A stretch of 64,000 nt of DNA from an uncultured Verrucomicrobiota bacterium (lineage in GTDB: Bacteria; Verrucomicrobiota; Verrucomicrobiia; Limisphaerales; CAIQOK01). Shown in pieces: positions 18,283 to 26,716 of this stretch. Location of the stretch: NCBI GenBank assembly GCA_903873415.1, contig CAIQOK010000021.1:62001-126000 (forward strand), written 5' to 3'. The translations under genes and the position numbers were made by a program. Below the pieces are notes generated by a model. It was not told where the DNA came from and did not search any database. It saw only the letters and a list, made by a program, of their open reading frames with translations. Positions within the stretch are counted from its first letter, which is position 1. Every line of letters begins with the position of its first letter.

Positions 18283-19088
18283 GAGAGGTCCTTTTCGAGC
18301 AAGGCCAGCAAACCATTGCGTGCATTGACCAGCAGTGAATCCGGCTGTGGCCATTGTTCGAGAATGGCACAGCCCTTGAAGTTCCGCTTGCGGAGCCTGT
18401 CCAGCAGGCCGGCCAGGCCGGCGGTGTCATCCCTGGAAGGGCCTGTGAACAGAGTCAGGTGGCGGTCGGCGTCGCCGAAGTTTTCGTGCAGGTGGAGATG
18501 AATGACCGGCGTGTCCGGGGCCAGAGCATCGAAGTATTTCCAGAAATTGTTGCGCGTGGCTCCATACAGGTTGGCGTGGCCGAGATCGAAGCACATTCCA
18601 ACATGGGCGGACGTGGCATTTGTGCCGGCGCGCAGCGATGCGAAGAATGCGTTGAAATCATCCGGCCCGGTCCACACGGTGTTTTCCACTGCCAGCTTGA
18701 GGCCGGCACCGGCAGTCAGTCGCAGTGTCGGTTCCAAGGCCTCCACAAAACGGTTCACGCCCCGGCCCGCTTCCAAATGCAGGTTGAGCAGTGTGGCGCC
18801 AATGTCGGTTGCAAATTCCACCGTGCTGTGAAGACGGGCGGAGTGGGGTTGCAGGAGTGGATTGAACTCCAGCGGCGCGTGCACCGTGAGTTCCAGATGT
18901 CGGGCTGACGCGGTGCGGCGGATCTCCTCCCGGGTCGCGCTGCTCAGGTCGTTTTCATGCCATCCACCGCGGCCGGAGAAACCGCGATCGGGAAAGAACT
19001 CGAAGGCATCGAATCCCCGGGCCACGGCAAACTCGAACGGTTCCAGAACCGAGCTGGAAGCAAAGGAGGTCTGGTTGCCGATGCGCAT
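18279..19088 (-). CDS. TIM-barrel sugar isomerase/epimerase-like protein (AP endonuclease 2 family)
   Basis: 269 residues from the ATG at 19088 (ATG codons at 19091 and 19088 are adjacent). The frame stays open upstream to 19436, but that part overlaps the dikinase gene and is not protein-like. Fold signatures: FEFAVARGFDAFEFFPD at the N-terminus, TVHAPLEF, NLHLEAG, LAVENT, DLGHANLYG, HLHLHENFGDADRH and a final LEQW. These supply the Glu, Asp and His metal ligands expected of xylose isomerase-like TIM barrels. The exact substrate is unknown. It lies between the dikinase (91-base gap) and the GH13 gene (4-base overlap), which suggests a role in alpha-glucan or hexose handling. Confidence 0.8.
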   Translation of the reverse strand: MRIGNQTSFASSSVLEPFEFAVARGFDAFEFFPDRGFSGRGGWHENDLSSATREEIRRTASARHLELTVHAPLEFNPLLQPHSARLHSTVEFATDIGATLLNLHLEAGRGVNRFVEALEPTLRLTAGAGLKLAVENTVWTGPDDFNAFFASLRAGTNATSAHVGMCFDLGHANLYGATRNNFWKYFDALAPDTPVIHLHLHENFGDADRHLTLFTGPSRDDTAGLAGLLDRLRKRNFKGCAILEQWPQPDSLLVNARNGLLALLEKDLS

Positions 19089-19179
19089 CATGGCCTTTGG
19101 GGCGCACTGTCGAGCGGATCTCGCCGGGCGCGTTTTGTTTTCCGGGGTGGGATGTTTTTTTGCAACGAATTTGTTGGAT

Positions 19180-22100
19180 TCACAGGCCCACCTGCGGCCT
19201 GGTTTGGACGATATAAAATTTGCCCTTGGACCAGGCCCCTTCAATGTCCTGAGGCGCGCCAAAGGCCTCTTCCACTGTGGTTCCAATGCGTGTGAGCATT
19301 GCGGCAAACTCCAACCTGAATCGCTCGTCCCAGACCAGTTTGTCACCGGTGTAGTCCAGACACTCTTCGGCGGGCGGTTCCAGCAAGACACTGTCGTAGA
19401 GCCCCGCCCCGGCATAGCCTGCCAGATCCTCGGCATTGGAATCGGAGCGGAAGATAAGGCCGCGGCCGAAAAGGCCGCTGCTTTTGGCTGGATAGGCCAG
19501 GATGGTTGCGGCGCCGCTTTCCTTGGAGCCGGTCAGACTCAGGGCGCGGCCCGGATAATTGCCCACCACCGTTTCGCCAAGGCCCCTGACGACCTCGGCA
19601 TAGACTTCTCCGCGGTCTCCCGTGAAGGGGTTGACCGTGTGAAGCACAAAGGCGTATTCGGCTTCGACCACTTCCTGGATGAGCACCGCCATTTGCACGG
19701 CCGTATGGGGCCAGCCGCGGGTTTCCCGGCTGAAATAGGCTCGGTCGTTCCACAGCGAGGCCCAGACCTGTTTGACGCGGGTTTCGGCAAGATCCTTGTT
19801 TTGCGGTTCGGGGAGTCCAGCCTCCCGCAGGGAGCGGTAGAGCTCCTTCTGCAGCGCATTTGGCAGCTGCAACTCAAGCAGGCATTGCCGGATGGAGGCG
19901 AGCGTGGCTTGGGGATCGGAGCCGATTTTTGCGATCAGCCCGGCATAGCGTGCGGCGAGAGAGCGGTTGGCCGGGGTCTCCAAAACGGCATCGAAAACAC
20001 CGAAGGGCAGGACTACGGAGCGCGGGGTCTGCAGCCAGTCGGGAAGTTTGTCGGCGAGTTCCTTCAGGTGCCAGGACTTGCCGCCGACCAGTTGCCGGGA
20101 AAAACCGGACAGCGGGAGCGCTTGCAGAACCGGTCTCGCACGGGCGGACTTGGGGGCAAGTGCAGTGTCTTTTGTCCGGCTTGAGGAATCGGATTTTGCT
20201 GTCGTCTTGGAAAAGAGCACGTCTCCGCCGGGGGCGACTCTCAACTCCACCGTTTGGCCTTTGAGTGCTTGAAGGCTTTCAAAACATGCCCGGTCGTAGC
20301 AGGTGGCAAAAAGGATGCGGACGTTGCGCGCCCGGACCGCCACATGCGACACCAGATCCACCGAACTGGGGGTGATGACGGCGTGGACATTTTCCGGAGG
20401 TTCTTCGTCCCCGAAAACCTTTTCAGCGACGATTACGGTGGGGCTCTCGAAAATCCGCCCTTGGACGTCGCGGAAGGAGGCGACGACCTCGACCCTGCCG
20501 ACGGCCTGGCTTGGGCTGATGACCTGCCAGTTGCCGAGCTTGGCCTGCTGCCGTAAAATCGGATCCAGGTGATGCAGAAGCATGGAGAGGACAAAGACCG
20601 GCTGGCCGCGTACGATTTCCTCTGCGAACAGCCGAACCACCCAGTCATCCGCCTGGAAGGCGTGGCCCAAGGCCTCGCCCCGGGGCTGGAGCAGTTGGTG
20701 GAGCGAATCAATCTGCGTCTCCACCGCCCTCCGCAGGCGATCCAGTGCGGCCTTTGCATGCAGGGACCAGTCGGCGTGGGATCGGTTGTCTGTCGGAAGT
20801 CGCTGAACTTCGCGCTGGCATTGCAGGAGTTCCCCTCCCGACGGCAGCAGCAAAAGGTTCTCAACCCCGCGCTGAATCAGTTTTAGGAGGGAGTCGCGGT
20901 CGAAGCCGGAGTTCAAGCTGCGTTCGATCACCGTGCGCAGCGTCTGCTCTAGGGCGAGGTCGAGGTAGATGAGTTCTTTTGCGCAGGGAATTGCCGGGCG
21001 CGCTTCCAAACGGTTCTGGAGAGTCTGGCGCAGCCCGGTGATGCGGGCGGACAGCTCCAGCGGAGACGGGCCCGGCGCATGGAACAGATGTCGGACATGG
21101 CTCAGAGCGGCATTTGTTTCTGCATCCAGCCAAGGGTGTGCGGCGTTGGCTGCCGTTTCAAGGTCAGTCCCCGAGTGGACGGATTTGAGGAGCTTGAGGT
21201 AGTTGTGAAAATCGTGCAGGAGGCCGTCACGGAGATGGGGGTGCCATTCCGGCACTTTGGTGATGGGTCGCTCAAAGCCTGCAAGCCGTTCGGGGGCGAC
21301 TCCGCCCGCCGCCAGTGCCGCTTTGTATCGGTTGAGATCTCCGCCGCTCTGCAGGAAGGCGAGGTAGGCTTCGCAGATGACCACGTCGTCCGGGGTGTTG
21401 TTGTTGTGCAATTTCTGATGCCATTGTTCCATCCACGTTCCGCCCACCTCCTTGATATGATGGCGGTGCATGATGTGGAGGATTTCGTCCCGGATACGCT
21501 GCCCGTCTCCTCCGCGCCCCAGGCAGCCGAACATGAGCGCGATGAGGTCGCGGTTGGAGGGTTGGCTGAGGTAGGCTGTGGTCAGGCTGGCGGTGAGCCG
21601 GTCTTGGGCGTGGGAAAGTTCGCGCGGCTTCGTGTTGTAATTCCGCTGCCAATCCAGTTGCCGGATGGCCGAGAAACGCAGCCAGACAAACAGCGTCGCC
21701 CAATTCTCCCGGTCACTCCCCGCCTCGGCGATCAACTCCTGACAAAGGTTGAAGCGGTGCATCAGGCTCCAGCCATGCGCTCCCGTTTCCGCGGCTACAA
21801 TCCTGCCTCCCAGAGCGGACAGTTCCTGACTGCCGGTTGGCGGGGGCAGGATGGGAATTGTTAGATTCTGTCCTCCCTGTTTCAGCCATTGTCCGGATTG
21901 GATCTGGTGTAGGACAAAACCTAGGCCTTTGGGGGCGAGTGGTTCGGGGATATGAAAAGAAAGTCTGCGCAGGCCATTTGATTCCCGGAACGGTGTTTCG
22001 ACGGAAGTTTCGCCAAAGACTGTGGTCCCTTGCGGCCAAACGGATTCTGGGGGAAAGCGCCAGACGGTGCGCGACTGTTCCGTCAACCCCCAGTGCAGAG

Positions 22101-22644
22101 CCAGCGGTCCTGCGGCATCCGTGATCAGCAGGACTTGGAATCCGTCGCTCTGTGGCATGACGGCGGCGGCCAGTTCCGCTCCGGAATCGAGCCTGAAACG
22201 ATTCTGAAAAAGAACCTTTGTCCCGGCGACTTCATTCTCGAGCGTCGCGGCGGGGGAATTGGAACAGGGTGCGGGGCCAGACAGTGCCATGTAGAAGTCT
22301 TTGCCAAGGTTGTTTTCCCAGCGGTTGGTATCGGGAAAAAAAAGGTCGAAAACAAGAAATGGCGCCTGGACCGGTTCATTGAAGTGCAGAACCAAATCGC
22401 GTTCGACCGGGTTGGCGGGGAAGGGGGTTTGCACTGCTTGGGCATTGAAGGCCTTGGTGCCCGGAGGCCAGAGAGAGGCGGGGGGAGCCTGCCACTGTGA
22501 CGGATGCTGATGCGACAGACCCCAGTGCAGCCAAGGGTTGCCTGTGCCCTTGAACCGGAGCACTACCGTCCAGCCGTCCGGAGTGGCCCGTCTCTCTGCG
22601 CCCAGTGAGAGGTGTGGGCCGCTTTTGATCAGCTCATCGAACAC
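19180..22644 (-). CDS. Alpha-glucan water dikinase-like protein
   Basis: A 1154-residue cytoplasmic protein with the full architecture of plant GWD. Two N-terminal CBM45-like starch-binding modules at about residues 15-115 and 155-255 each have LHWGL, a W...PP..W motif and a closing TPF. A helical region carries WHQKLHNNNTPDDVVI near residue 405, nearly identical to the hallmark GWD motif. A phosphohistidine domain has catalytic His767 in VDLVSHVAVRARN and then FATCYDRA. A C-terminal PEP-synthase-type ATP-binding domain (about 850-1154) includes KSWHLKEL and SDSNAEDLAGYAGAGLYDS. GWD phosphorylates glucosyl residues of starch with the beta-phosphate of ATP. Plant enzymes have about 1400 residues, the difference being mainly in spacers. 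It is first in the operon with the TIM-barrel and GH13 genes. Glycogen is the inferred substrate. Confidence 0.9.
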   Translation of the reverse strand: MFDELIKSGPHLSLGAERRATPDGWTVVLRFKGTGNPWLHWGLSHQHPSQWQAPPASLWPPGTKAFNAQAVQTPFPANPVERDLVLHFNEPVQAPFLVFDLFFPDTNRWENNLGKDFYMALSGPAPCSNSPAATLENEVAGTKVLFQNRFRLDSGAELAAAVMPQSDGFQVLLITDAAGPLALHWGLTEQSRTVWRFPPESVWPQGTTVFGETSVETPFRESNGLRRLSFHIPEPLAPKGLGFVLHQIQSGQWLKQGGQNLTIPILPPPTGSQELSALGGRIVAAETGAHGWSLMHRFNLCQELIAEAGSDRENWATLFVWLRFSAIRQLDWQRNYNTKPRELSHAQDRLTASLTTAYLSQPSNRDLIALMFGCLGRGGDGQRIRDEILHIMHRHHIKEVGGTWMEQWHQKLHNNNTPDDVVICEAYLAFLQSGGDLNRYKAALAAGGVAPERLAGFERPITKVPEWHPHLRDGLLHDFHNYLKLLKSVHSGTDLETAANAAHPWLDAETNAALSHVRHLFHAPGPSPLELSARITGLRQTLQNRLEARPAIPCAKELIYLDLALEQTLRTVIERSLNSGFDRDSLLKLIQRGVENLLLLPSGGELLQCQREVQRLPTDNRSHADWSLHAKAALDRLRRAVETQIDSLHQLLQPRGEALGHAFQADDWVVRLFAEEIVRGQPVFVLSMLLHHLDPILRQQAKLGNWQVISPSQAVGRVEVVASFRDVQGRIFESPTVIVAEKVFGDEEPPENVHAVITPSSVDLVSHVAVRARNVRILFATCYDRACFESLQALKGQTVELRVAPGGDVLFSKTTAKSDSSSRTKDTALAPKSARARPVLQALPLSGFSRQLVGGKSWHLKELADKLPDWLQTPRSVVLPFGVFDAVLETPANRSLAARYAGLIAKIGSDPQATLASIRQCLLELQLPNALQKELYRSLREAGLPEPQNKDLAETRVKQVWASLWNDRAYFSRETRGWPHTAVQMAVLIQEVVEAEYAFVLHTVNPFTGDRGEVYAEVVRGLGETVVGNYPGRALSLTGSKESGAATILAYPAKSSGLFGRGLIFRSDSNAEDLAGYAGAGLYDSVLLEPPAEECLDYTGDKLVWDERFRLEFAAMLTRIGTTVEEAFGAPQDIEGAWSKGKFYIVQTRPQVGL

Positions 22645-22819
22645 GCCTGATAGTTAAGGTGGCGGGGCAAGTTGTGCAACCGATTTCCATCCGATTTTTG
22701 CGCAGCGGTGGTGTCGCTCTCAGCTCTGTGGACGTTTAGTCCGGCGCTGCACTCGCAGGTCGGCGGGGTAATGATCCGGGCATAATTCGGGTCTCGAATC
22801 TCTCCGCCGCTGCATCCCA

Positions 22820-22885
22820 CGGCCCCGCAGGGGCGGGGTGAGGAGCCGGTTTTTTATAGACATGCCGATCCTCCGGAGCTTTGAA
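22820..22885. repeat. REP-like palindromic unit (family B)
   Basis: Contains the small palindromes ggccccgcaggggcgggg at 22821-22838 and ctccggag at 22871-22878, followed by ctttgaagg. The layout (short GC hairpins, tttttatagaca-type spacer) resembles the other family B copies, in part in inverted order. Confidence 0.5.
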
Positions 22886-22977
22886 GGCAAGGAGAAGAGC
22901 GCAGCGCGCCGTCTCTGCCTGTTTTTGAAATGGGTGAAATTCCCCATGCTCGCGGGGGCTTTCGTATTATTTGGTCT

Positions 22978-23035
22978 TTTCAAGTGCCGGAGGCGCGACT
23001 TGTCTATAGATTGCATCCAATAAAATCCGGTGCGT
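22978..23035 (+). repeat. REP-like palindromic unit (family B)
   Basis: tttcaagtgccggaggcgcg followed by acttgtctata, a short spacer, then aataaaatcc. The same order (tttcaagctcc..ggagcgacctgtctgta ... aataaaatcc) is found at 38661-38717, so this is a dispersed two-part element. Confidence 0.75.
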
Positions 23036-23141
23036 TCGAATTCGCTTCGTTGGCGTCACACTCCGTTCGTGGGGAAGCGGGATCCTTTTGCGGCCGTATT
23101 TTCGGGGTTGGTTTTTACGGCGGGAATTGGCATGGACAATC

Positions 23142-23387
23142 ATGGACAATACAACTCCATTTCAGCAGGTGGCGAAAGAAGAACCAATGGAATTGCCGGG
23201 CCCGGTGACCCAACTTCTTCCGGGAACCATGTTCCGTGTCGCGCTTCCCAACGGGCACGAAGTTCTTGCCCATATCTCCGGAAAGATGCGCGAAAATTTC
23301 ATCCGCATCAGTCCGGACGATCGCGTCATTTTTCAGATGGCCCCCTGTGATCTGGGCATGGCACTGATCACTTTCCATCGGAGTTGA
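23142..23387 (+). CDS. infA: Translation initiation factor IF-1 (divergent)
   Basis: An 81-residue OB-fold protein. After a nine-residue lead it matches IF-1: MELPGPVTQLLPGTMFRV, NGHEVLAHISGKMRENFIRI, DDRV. IF-1 binds the ribosomal A site during initiation. The C-terminal strand, normally of the YDLSKGRI.FR type, reads CDLGMALITFHRS here and so lacks the usual lysine and arginine. An upstream ATG at 23132 lies in another frame; the ATG at 23142 has GGA six bases ahead. The gene stands alone, outside a ribosomal-protein cluster, so it may be the only IF-1 or a diverged paralogue. Confidence 0.88.
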   Translation: MDNTTPFQQVAKEEPMELPGPVTQLLPGTMFRVALPNGHEVLAHISGKMRENFIRISPDDRVIFQMAPCDLGMALITFHRS

Positions 23388-23450
23388 GGGATCGGGCGTC
23401 AGGTTCTGCAAAAGTCTCGACTTTTCGGGTTGGCCGGCTTTTGCTGCGGC

Positions 23451-24845
23451 ATGCGCATCCACTTTCTCGGGGCCACCCGGACCACGACCGGCTCGATGTA
23501 TCTTCTGGAAATCAACGGCCGCAGGCTTCTGCTCGAGTGCGGGCTTTTCCAAGGGCACCGCGAGGAATCCATCGAGCGCAACCAGAAATTCCCCTTTGAC
23601 CCGAAGGGCATCGATGCGGTCATCCTGAGTCATGCCCACATTGATCATTGTGGCAACCTGCCCAATCTGTGTCGCCAGGGGTTCAACGGTTCCATTTACT
23701 GCACCTTTGCCACGCGGGATTTAGCCAGCATCATGCTGGTGGATTCAGCACAGATTCAGAAGGATGATGCGGCGTTTGTGACGCGGCAGCGAGCCAAGAA
23801 GGGGCTGCCGCCGGTGGAGCCCCTCTACTCCGCCCAGGACGCTGAGAAGGCCGTGCGCCAATGCGTCTCCCTGAATTACGACCGGCCCATTCAGGTTTCT
23901 GACGGCGTGACAGTTACCTTTCGTGACGCCGGACACATCCTCGGCTCGGCTCAGGTGGTGTTTGATGTCCGTGAGGGGAAACGCCAGTTCCGCTATCTCT
24001 TCAGCGGCGATGTGGGGCGGGGTGGTGACGATATCCTGCGCGATCCGGAGGCCGTCGGGGACGTGGATTTTCTGCAGGTTGAATCCACCTATGGCGACCG
24101 TGTGCATGGAGGGAAAGAGGCCGGTCAGGATGAGGTGTTGCGGCTTCTTGAGCCTGTTTTGCGTCAGGGGGGGAAGGTGATTATTCCCTCCTTTTCGGTG
24201 GGGCGCACCCAGCAGATTGTCTACACGCTGCACCAATTGGCACACGCCAACCGCCTGCCCATCGTTCCAATGTTTGTGGATAGTCCGCTGAGCGTGAATG
24301 CCACGGAGGTTTTCCGGCTGCATCCGGAATGTTTCAACGACCAGGTCTATAAATTCCTTCAGACCGGCGACAACCCGTTCGGCATGGAGAATCTCACGTA
24401 TATCCGGGAAGCGTCGGGTTCGAGGAGGTTGAATGATCTGCAAGGACCTGCGGTGATCATCAGCGCCTCGGGCATGTGCGAGGCGGGGCGCATCCGGCAT
24501 CATTTGCAGAACCATATTGGCAATGCGGAGAATCTGGTGCTGTTCATTGGTTACTGCGCCGAGCATACCCTGGGGGCGCAGATTCTGGCCGGCCGAAGTC
24601 CGGTGAATATTTTCGGAGAGCCAGCGGCGGTCCGTGCCGGGGTCGGTTCGATCGATTCCTTTTCCGGCCATGCGGACCGGAACGAGCTGCGGCGCTACGT
24701 GCAGGACATTGGCGGTAATTTAAAGAAGATTTTTGTGGTTCATGGCGAGCAATCGCAGGCACTTGCTTTTGGCGATGTGCTAAGGACGCTCAAGCCGCGC
24801 GCCGAAGTGGTGGTTCCGGTGCACCGCCAAATCGTTGAGATTTGA
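23451..24845 (+). CDS. Metallo-beta-lactamase / beta-CASP RNA nuclease-like protein
   Basis: 464 residues from the ATG at 23451, where the fold begins (MRIHFLGATRTTTGS); seven extra residues from 23430 are unlikely. The zinc-binding motif HAHIDHCG is at about residues 62-69, with DAGHILGSA, the Asp-containing FSGDVGRG, then a beta-CASP domain with IIPSFSVGRTQQ, SASGMCEAGR and the C-terminal SGHADR and VHGE histidine motifs. These are the signatures of CPSF73/YsxF-type exoribonucleases or endonucleases that process RNA in the cytoplasm. It follows infA by 63 bases. The exact target RNA is unknown. Confidence 0.92.
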   Translation: MRIHFLGATRTTTGSMYLLEINGRRLLLECGLFQGHREESIERNQKFPFDPKGIDAVILSHAHIDHCGNLPNLCRQGFNGSIYCTFATRDLASIMLVDSAQIQKDDAAFVTRQRAKKGLPPVEPLYSAQDAEKAVRQCVSLNYDRPIQVSDGVTVTFRDAGHILGSAQVVFDVREGKRQFRYLFSGDVGRGGDDILRDPEAVGDVDFLQVESTYGDRVHGGKEAGQDEVLRLLEPVLRQGGKVIIPSFSVGRTQQIVYTLHQLAHANRLPIVPMFVDSPLSVNATEVFRLHPECFNDQVYKFLQTGDNPFGMENLTYIREASGSRRLNDLQGPAVIISASGMCEAGRIRHHLQNHIGNAENLVLFIGYCAEHTLGAQILAGRSPVNIFGEPAAVRAGVGSIDSFSGHADRNELRRYVQDIGGNLKKIFVVHGEQSQALAFGDVLRTLKPRAEVVVPVHRQIVEI

Positions 24846-24885
24846 GCCCGTATTCTTGTCGCCTCCGGCTCCGGTTTGGTGTTGC

Positions 24886-25566
24886 ATGGATCCCGTGAAA
24901 CGCCCGATTTTATTCGTCACCGGCACCGATACGGGGGTTGGAAAAACCGCGCTGACCGCCTGGCTTGCCCGTTGCCTCTCCGTTACCGTACCGGGTGTTG
25001 TCGCCCTCAAACCGGTCTGCACCGGCGGCCGCGATGATGCCAGAGCCCTGCAGGAGGCCTCCGGCAAACGATTGTCTCTGGACGAAATAAATCCTTGGCA
25101 TTTTCGTGCGCCTCTGGCCCCGCTGCTGGCTGCACGTCGGGAACAGAAGGAATTGAGGCTCGCCCAGGTTCTGGCCTGGATCCGCAGCCTTCAGAAAAGT
25201 CATCCGGGAATTCTTGTGGAGGGCGCAGGCGGTCTGCTGACTCCGATCGGTGAAGATTTCGATGCCCGCAATCTGATCGTCGCCTTGCGTGCGACGCCGA
25301 TCGTGGCGTGTGCCAACCGGCTTGGAGCCATCAATCAAACCCTGCTGGTTTTGGCTGCATTGCCACCAGCGCTTGTCCTCCGTGCCCGTGTCGTTTTGAT
25401 GTCTTTGACTCGCGAGACGGCCGTTGCCCGGAGCAATGTGGTGTTTTTGCAGGAGCGGCTCGGGATGGACCGCGTTCATGCAGTGCCATGCTCTGCGTGC
25501 CCAAGCCAACCCGATCGTCGGGTGGGGGTGGCTATCGACGGCCTGGCTCGTTCCTTGGGGTGGTGA
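24886..25566 (+). CDS. bioD: Dethiobiotin synthetase
   Basis: 226 residues from the ATG at 24886 (the frame is open from 24835, overlapping the previous gene, but the P-loop begins soon after this ATG). Motifs: FVTGTDTGVGKTALT (P-loop), ALKPVCTGGRDD with the catalytic Lys, PWHFRAPLAP, VEGAGGLLTPI (switch II-like) and ACANRLGAINQT (base binding). It catalyses ATP-dependent ureido ring closure of DAPA with CO2 in biotin synthesis. No other bio gene is adjacent. It begins 40 bases after the nuclease gene and is convergent with the lipoprotein gene, 30 bases apart. Confidence 0.93.
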   Translation: MDPVKRPILFVTGTDTGVGKTALTAWLARCLSVTVPGVVALKPVCTGGRDDARALQEASGKRLSLDEINPWHFRAPLAPLLAARREQKELRLAQVLAWIRSLQKSHPGILVEGAGGLLTPIGEDFDARNLIVALRATPIVACANRLGAINQTLLVLAALPPALVLRARVVLMSLTRETAVARSNVVFLQERLGMDRVHAVPCSACPSQPDRRVGVAIDGLARSLGW

Positions 25567-25596
25567 AGCGTGTCGTCTCCGGGGCTGCGGGGAATA

Positions 25597-26262
25597 TCAG
25601 GGCGCTTTGGCTGTGCGCTTGAAGAAATCAGCCAGATCGCTGGCCAGATCCCGGATGTCGTTGCGCTGGATTTCCTCGTCGCTCAGCCACACGCCGCCCA
25701 GACGCGCGCCGGCCGACTCGCCGCTGCGGCGCAGCTCATAAACACACAGCAGCTTCTCACCCTCCAAGACCCGCCCCCGGACTTTGATGACCGGCTGGCC
25801 CCCGCCGAACATCCCGGCCCAGTAGCGCGCCCCGCCGCCGCCCTTTTCGTATTCGATGACGGTGTTTTCCAGCTTGAGGCTGCGCACACCCGGTTTGACA
25901 TCGTCGGTGCGCAGGGTCACCAGCGGGAAAAGCTTTGTCCCCTCCATATATTCCGCCATTGACTGCGGCAGCAGGCGCAGCGCCATCGACCGCATCGCGG
26001 CCTCATTGGGTCGTTCCACCGCCGCAAACAAAGGATTCTCAATGTAAAGCGCATCATAGCCTTTGAAGTCAACCCCCGCCGCCAGCCAGACGCCGTTGAT
26101 ATCCTTGTCTTGGTGCAGGGTGACACCCGAAGGCAGCCCCGGTATTTTGAGCAAGGCGGCTTTATCCGGAGCGCTCGAGCTGCAACCGGCTTCCCAGAGC
26201 AGCAAGCCGATGATTGATCCCAAGACCGTGGTTCGGGTCCAATGGTTTGTTGTTTTTTTCAT
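25597..26262 (-). CDS. Lipoprotein of unknown function
   Basis: A 221-residue lipoprotein: a short basic N-terminus, a hydrophobic stretch and a lipobox WEAGC with Cys27 as the lipidation site, then SSS (an Asp is absent at +2, favouring the outer membrane in proteobacterial terms). The mature part contains GYDALYIENPLFA, LFPLVTLRTDDVKPGVRSLKLENTVIEYEKGGGGARYW and VKVRG-like strands. This pattern resembles DUF4410/DUF3313 lipoproteins, but I cannot confirm it. The gene is divergent from the large membrane protein gene and convergent with bioD. Confidence 0.75.
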   Translation of the reverse strand: MKKTTNHWTRTTVLGSIIGLLLWEAGCSSSAPDKAALLKIPGLPSGVTLHQDKDINGVWLAAGVDFKGYDALYIENPLFAAVERPNEAAMRSMALRLLPQSMAEYMEGTKLFPLVTLRTDDVKPGVRSLKLENTVIEYEKGGGGARYWAGMFGGGQPVIKVRGRVLEGEKLLCVYELRRSGESAGARLGGVWLSDEEIQRNDIRDLASDLADFFKRTAKAP

Positions 26263-26716
26263 AAGCGTCTGCGGGTGTTGTTTGCGTTGTCCGTGGTTTT
26301 TGAGCGCACCCGTAAATCAGACCGCATCCGCGCCGCCAATCGGCCGATTCAGCCCAGCCGGCCGGGCGCGCCCGCCGCATCTGGAATGAGTTTTATTTTT
26401 CAGTGCCGTTTCAGGAAGGGGCCCGCCGCCATGATTATAGCCCGTTCCGCCGCCTTCGGGAGTGATTCAACGGCCCGCCTTCCGCGCTTAACTAAGCCAC
26501 GCTGCGCCGCCCTGTCAAATTGGAAGATCCTCCAGCCGGGCACCGGCGCGGTTCGTCCCCGCCCTCGTTCAGCGGCCCATTTGGGGCCTGATTGGGGTTG
26601 ACACGGGCAATGGGTGTTCTTACTCATGGATCCGGTAGGAGGTGGTTTTCGTCCGCGCGTTTTCCGGCCGGAGATCTCATTTGGATCACCTTGTTCAAAC
26701 CATGGAGGATAACAGC
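26263..26716. other. Divergent intergenic region with possible promoter
   Basis: 454 bases between the lipoprotein gene and the giant membrane protein gene. No protein-like reading frame. A consensus -35 hexamer TTGACA is at 26598-26603 on the plus strand, but the -10 at the right spacing (tactca, 26621-26626) is poor. Confidence 0.5.
26704..26708 (+). promoter_or_regulatory. Strong ribosome binding site deciding the start of the 26717 gene
   Basis: GGAGG at 26704-26708 sits eight bases before the ATG at 26717. It is the strongest Shine-Dalgarno sequence noticed in the window, where most genes have weak ones, and selects 26717 over the upstream in-frame starts at 26642 and 26702. Confidence 0.75.

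Larger units (their letters stand above)
22645..23141. other. Divergent intergenic region with REP-like repeats
   Basis: About 500 bases between the dikinase gene (leftward) and infA (rightward). It must hold promoters for both, but no convincing -35/-10 pair was identified. Two imperfect palindromic repeat units occur at 22820-22885 and 22978-23035 (see the repeat entries). No protein-like reading frame is present. Confidence 0.6.

Noticed and set aside
17668-18501. 277-codon open frame on the plus strand
   Set aside because: Antisense to the GH13 gene with its complete catalytic triad.
18862-20184. 440-codon open frame on the plus strand
   Set aside because: It is antisense to the glucan water dikinase and TIM-barrel genes, whose family motifs are unmistakable; its composition is typical of a shadow frame in GC-rich DNA.
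22760-22815. Possible tRNA-like text (gggtctcgaatctctcc)
   Set aside because: No cloverleaf, acceptor stem or proper T-loop could be drawn.
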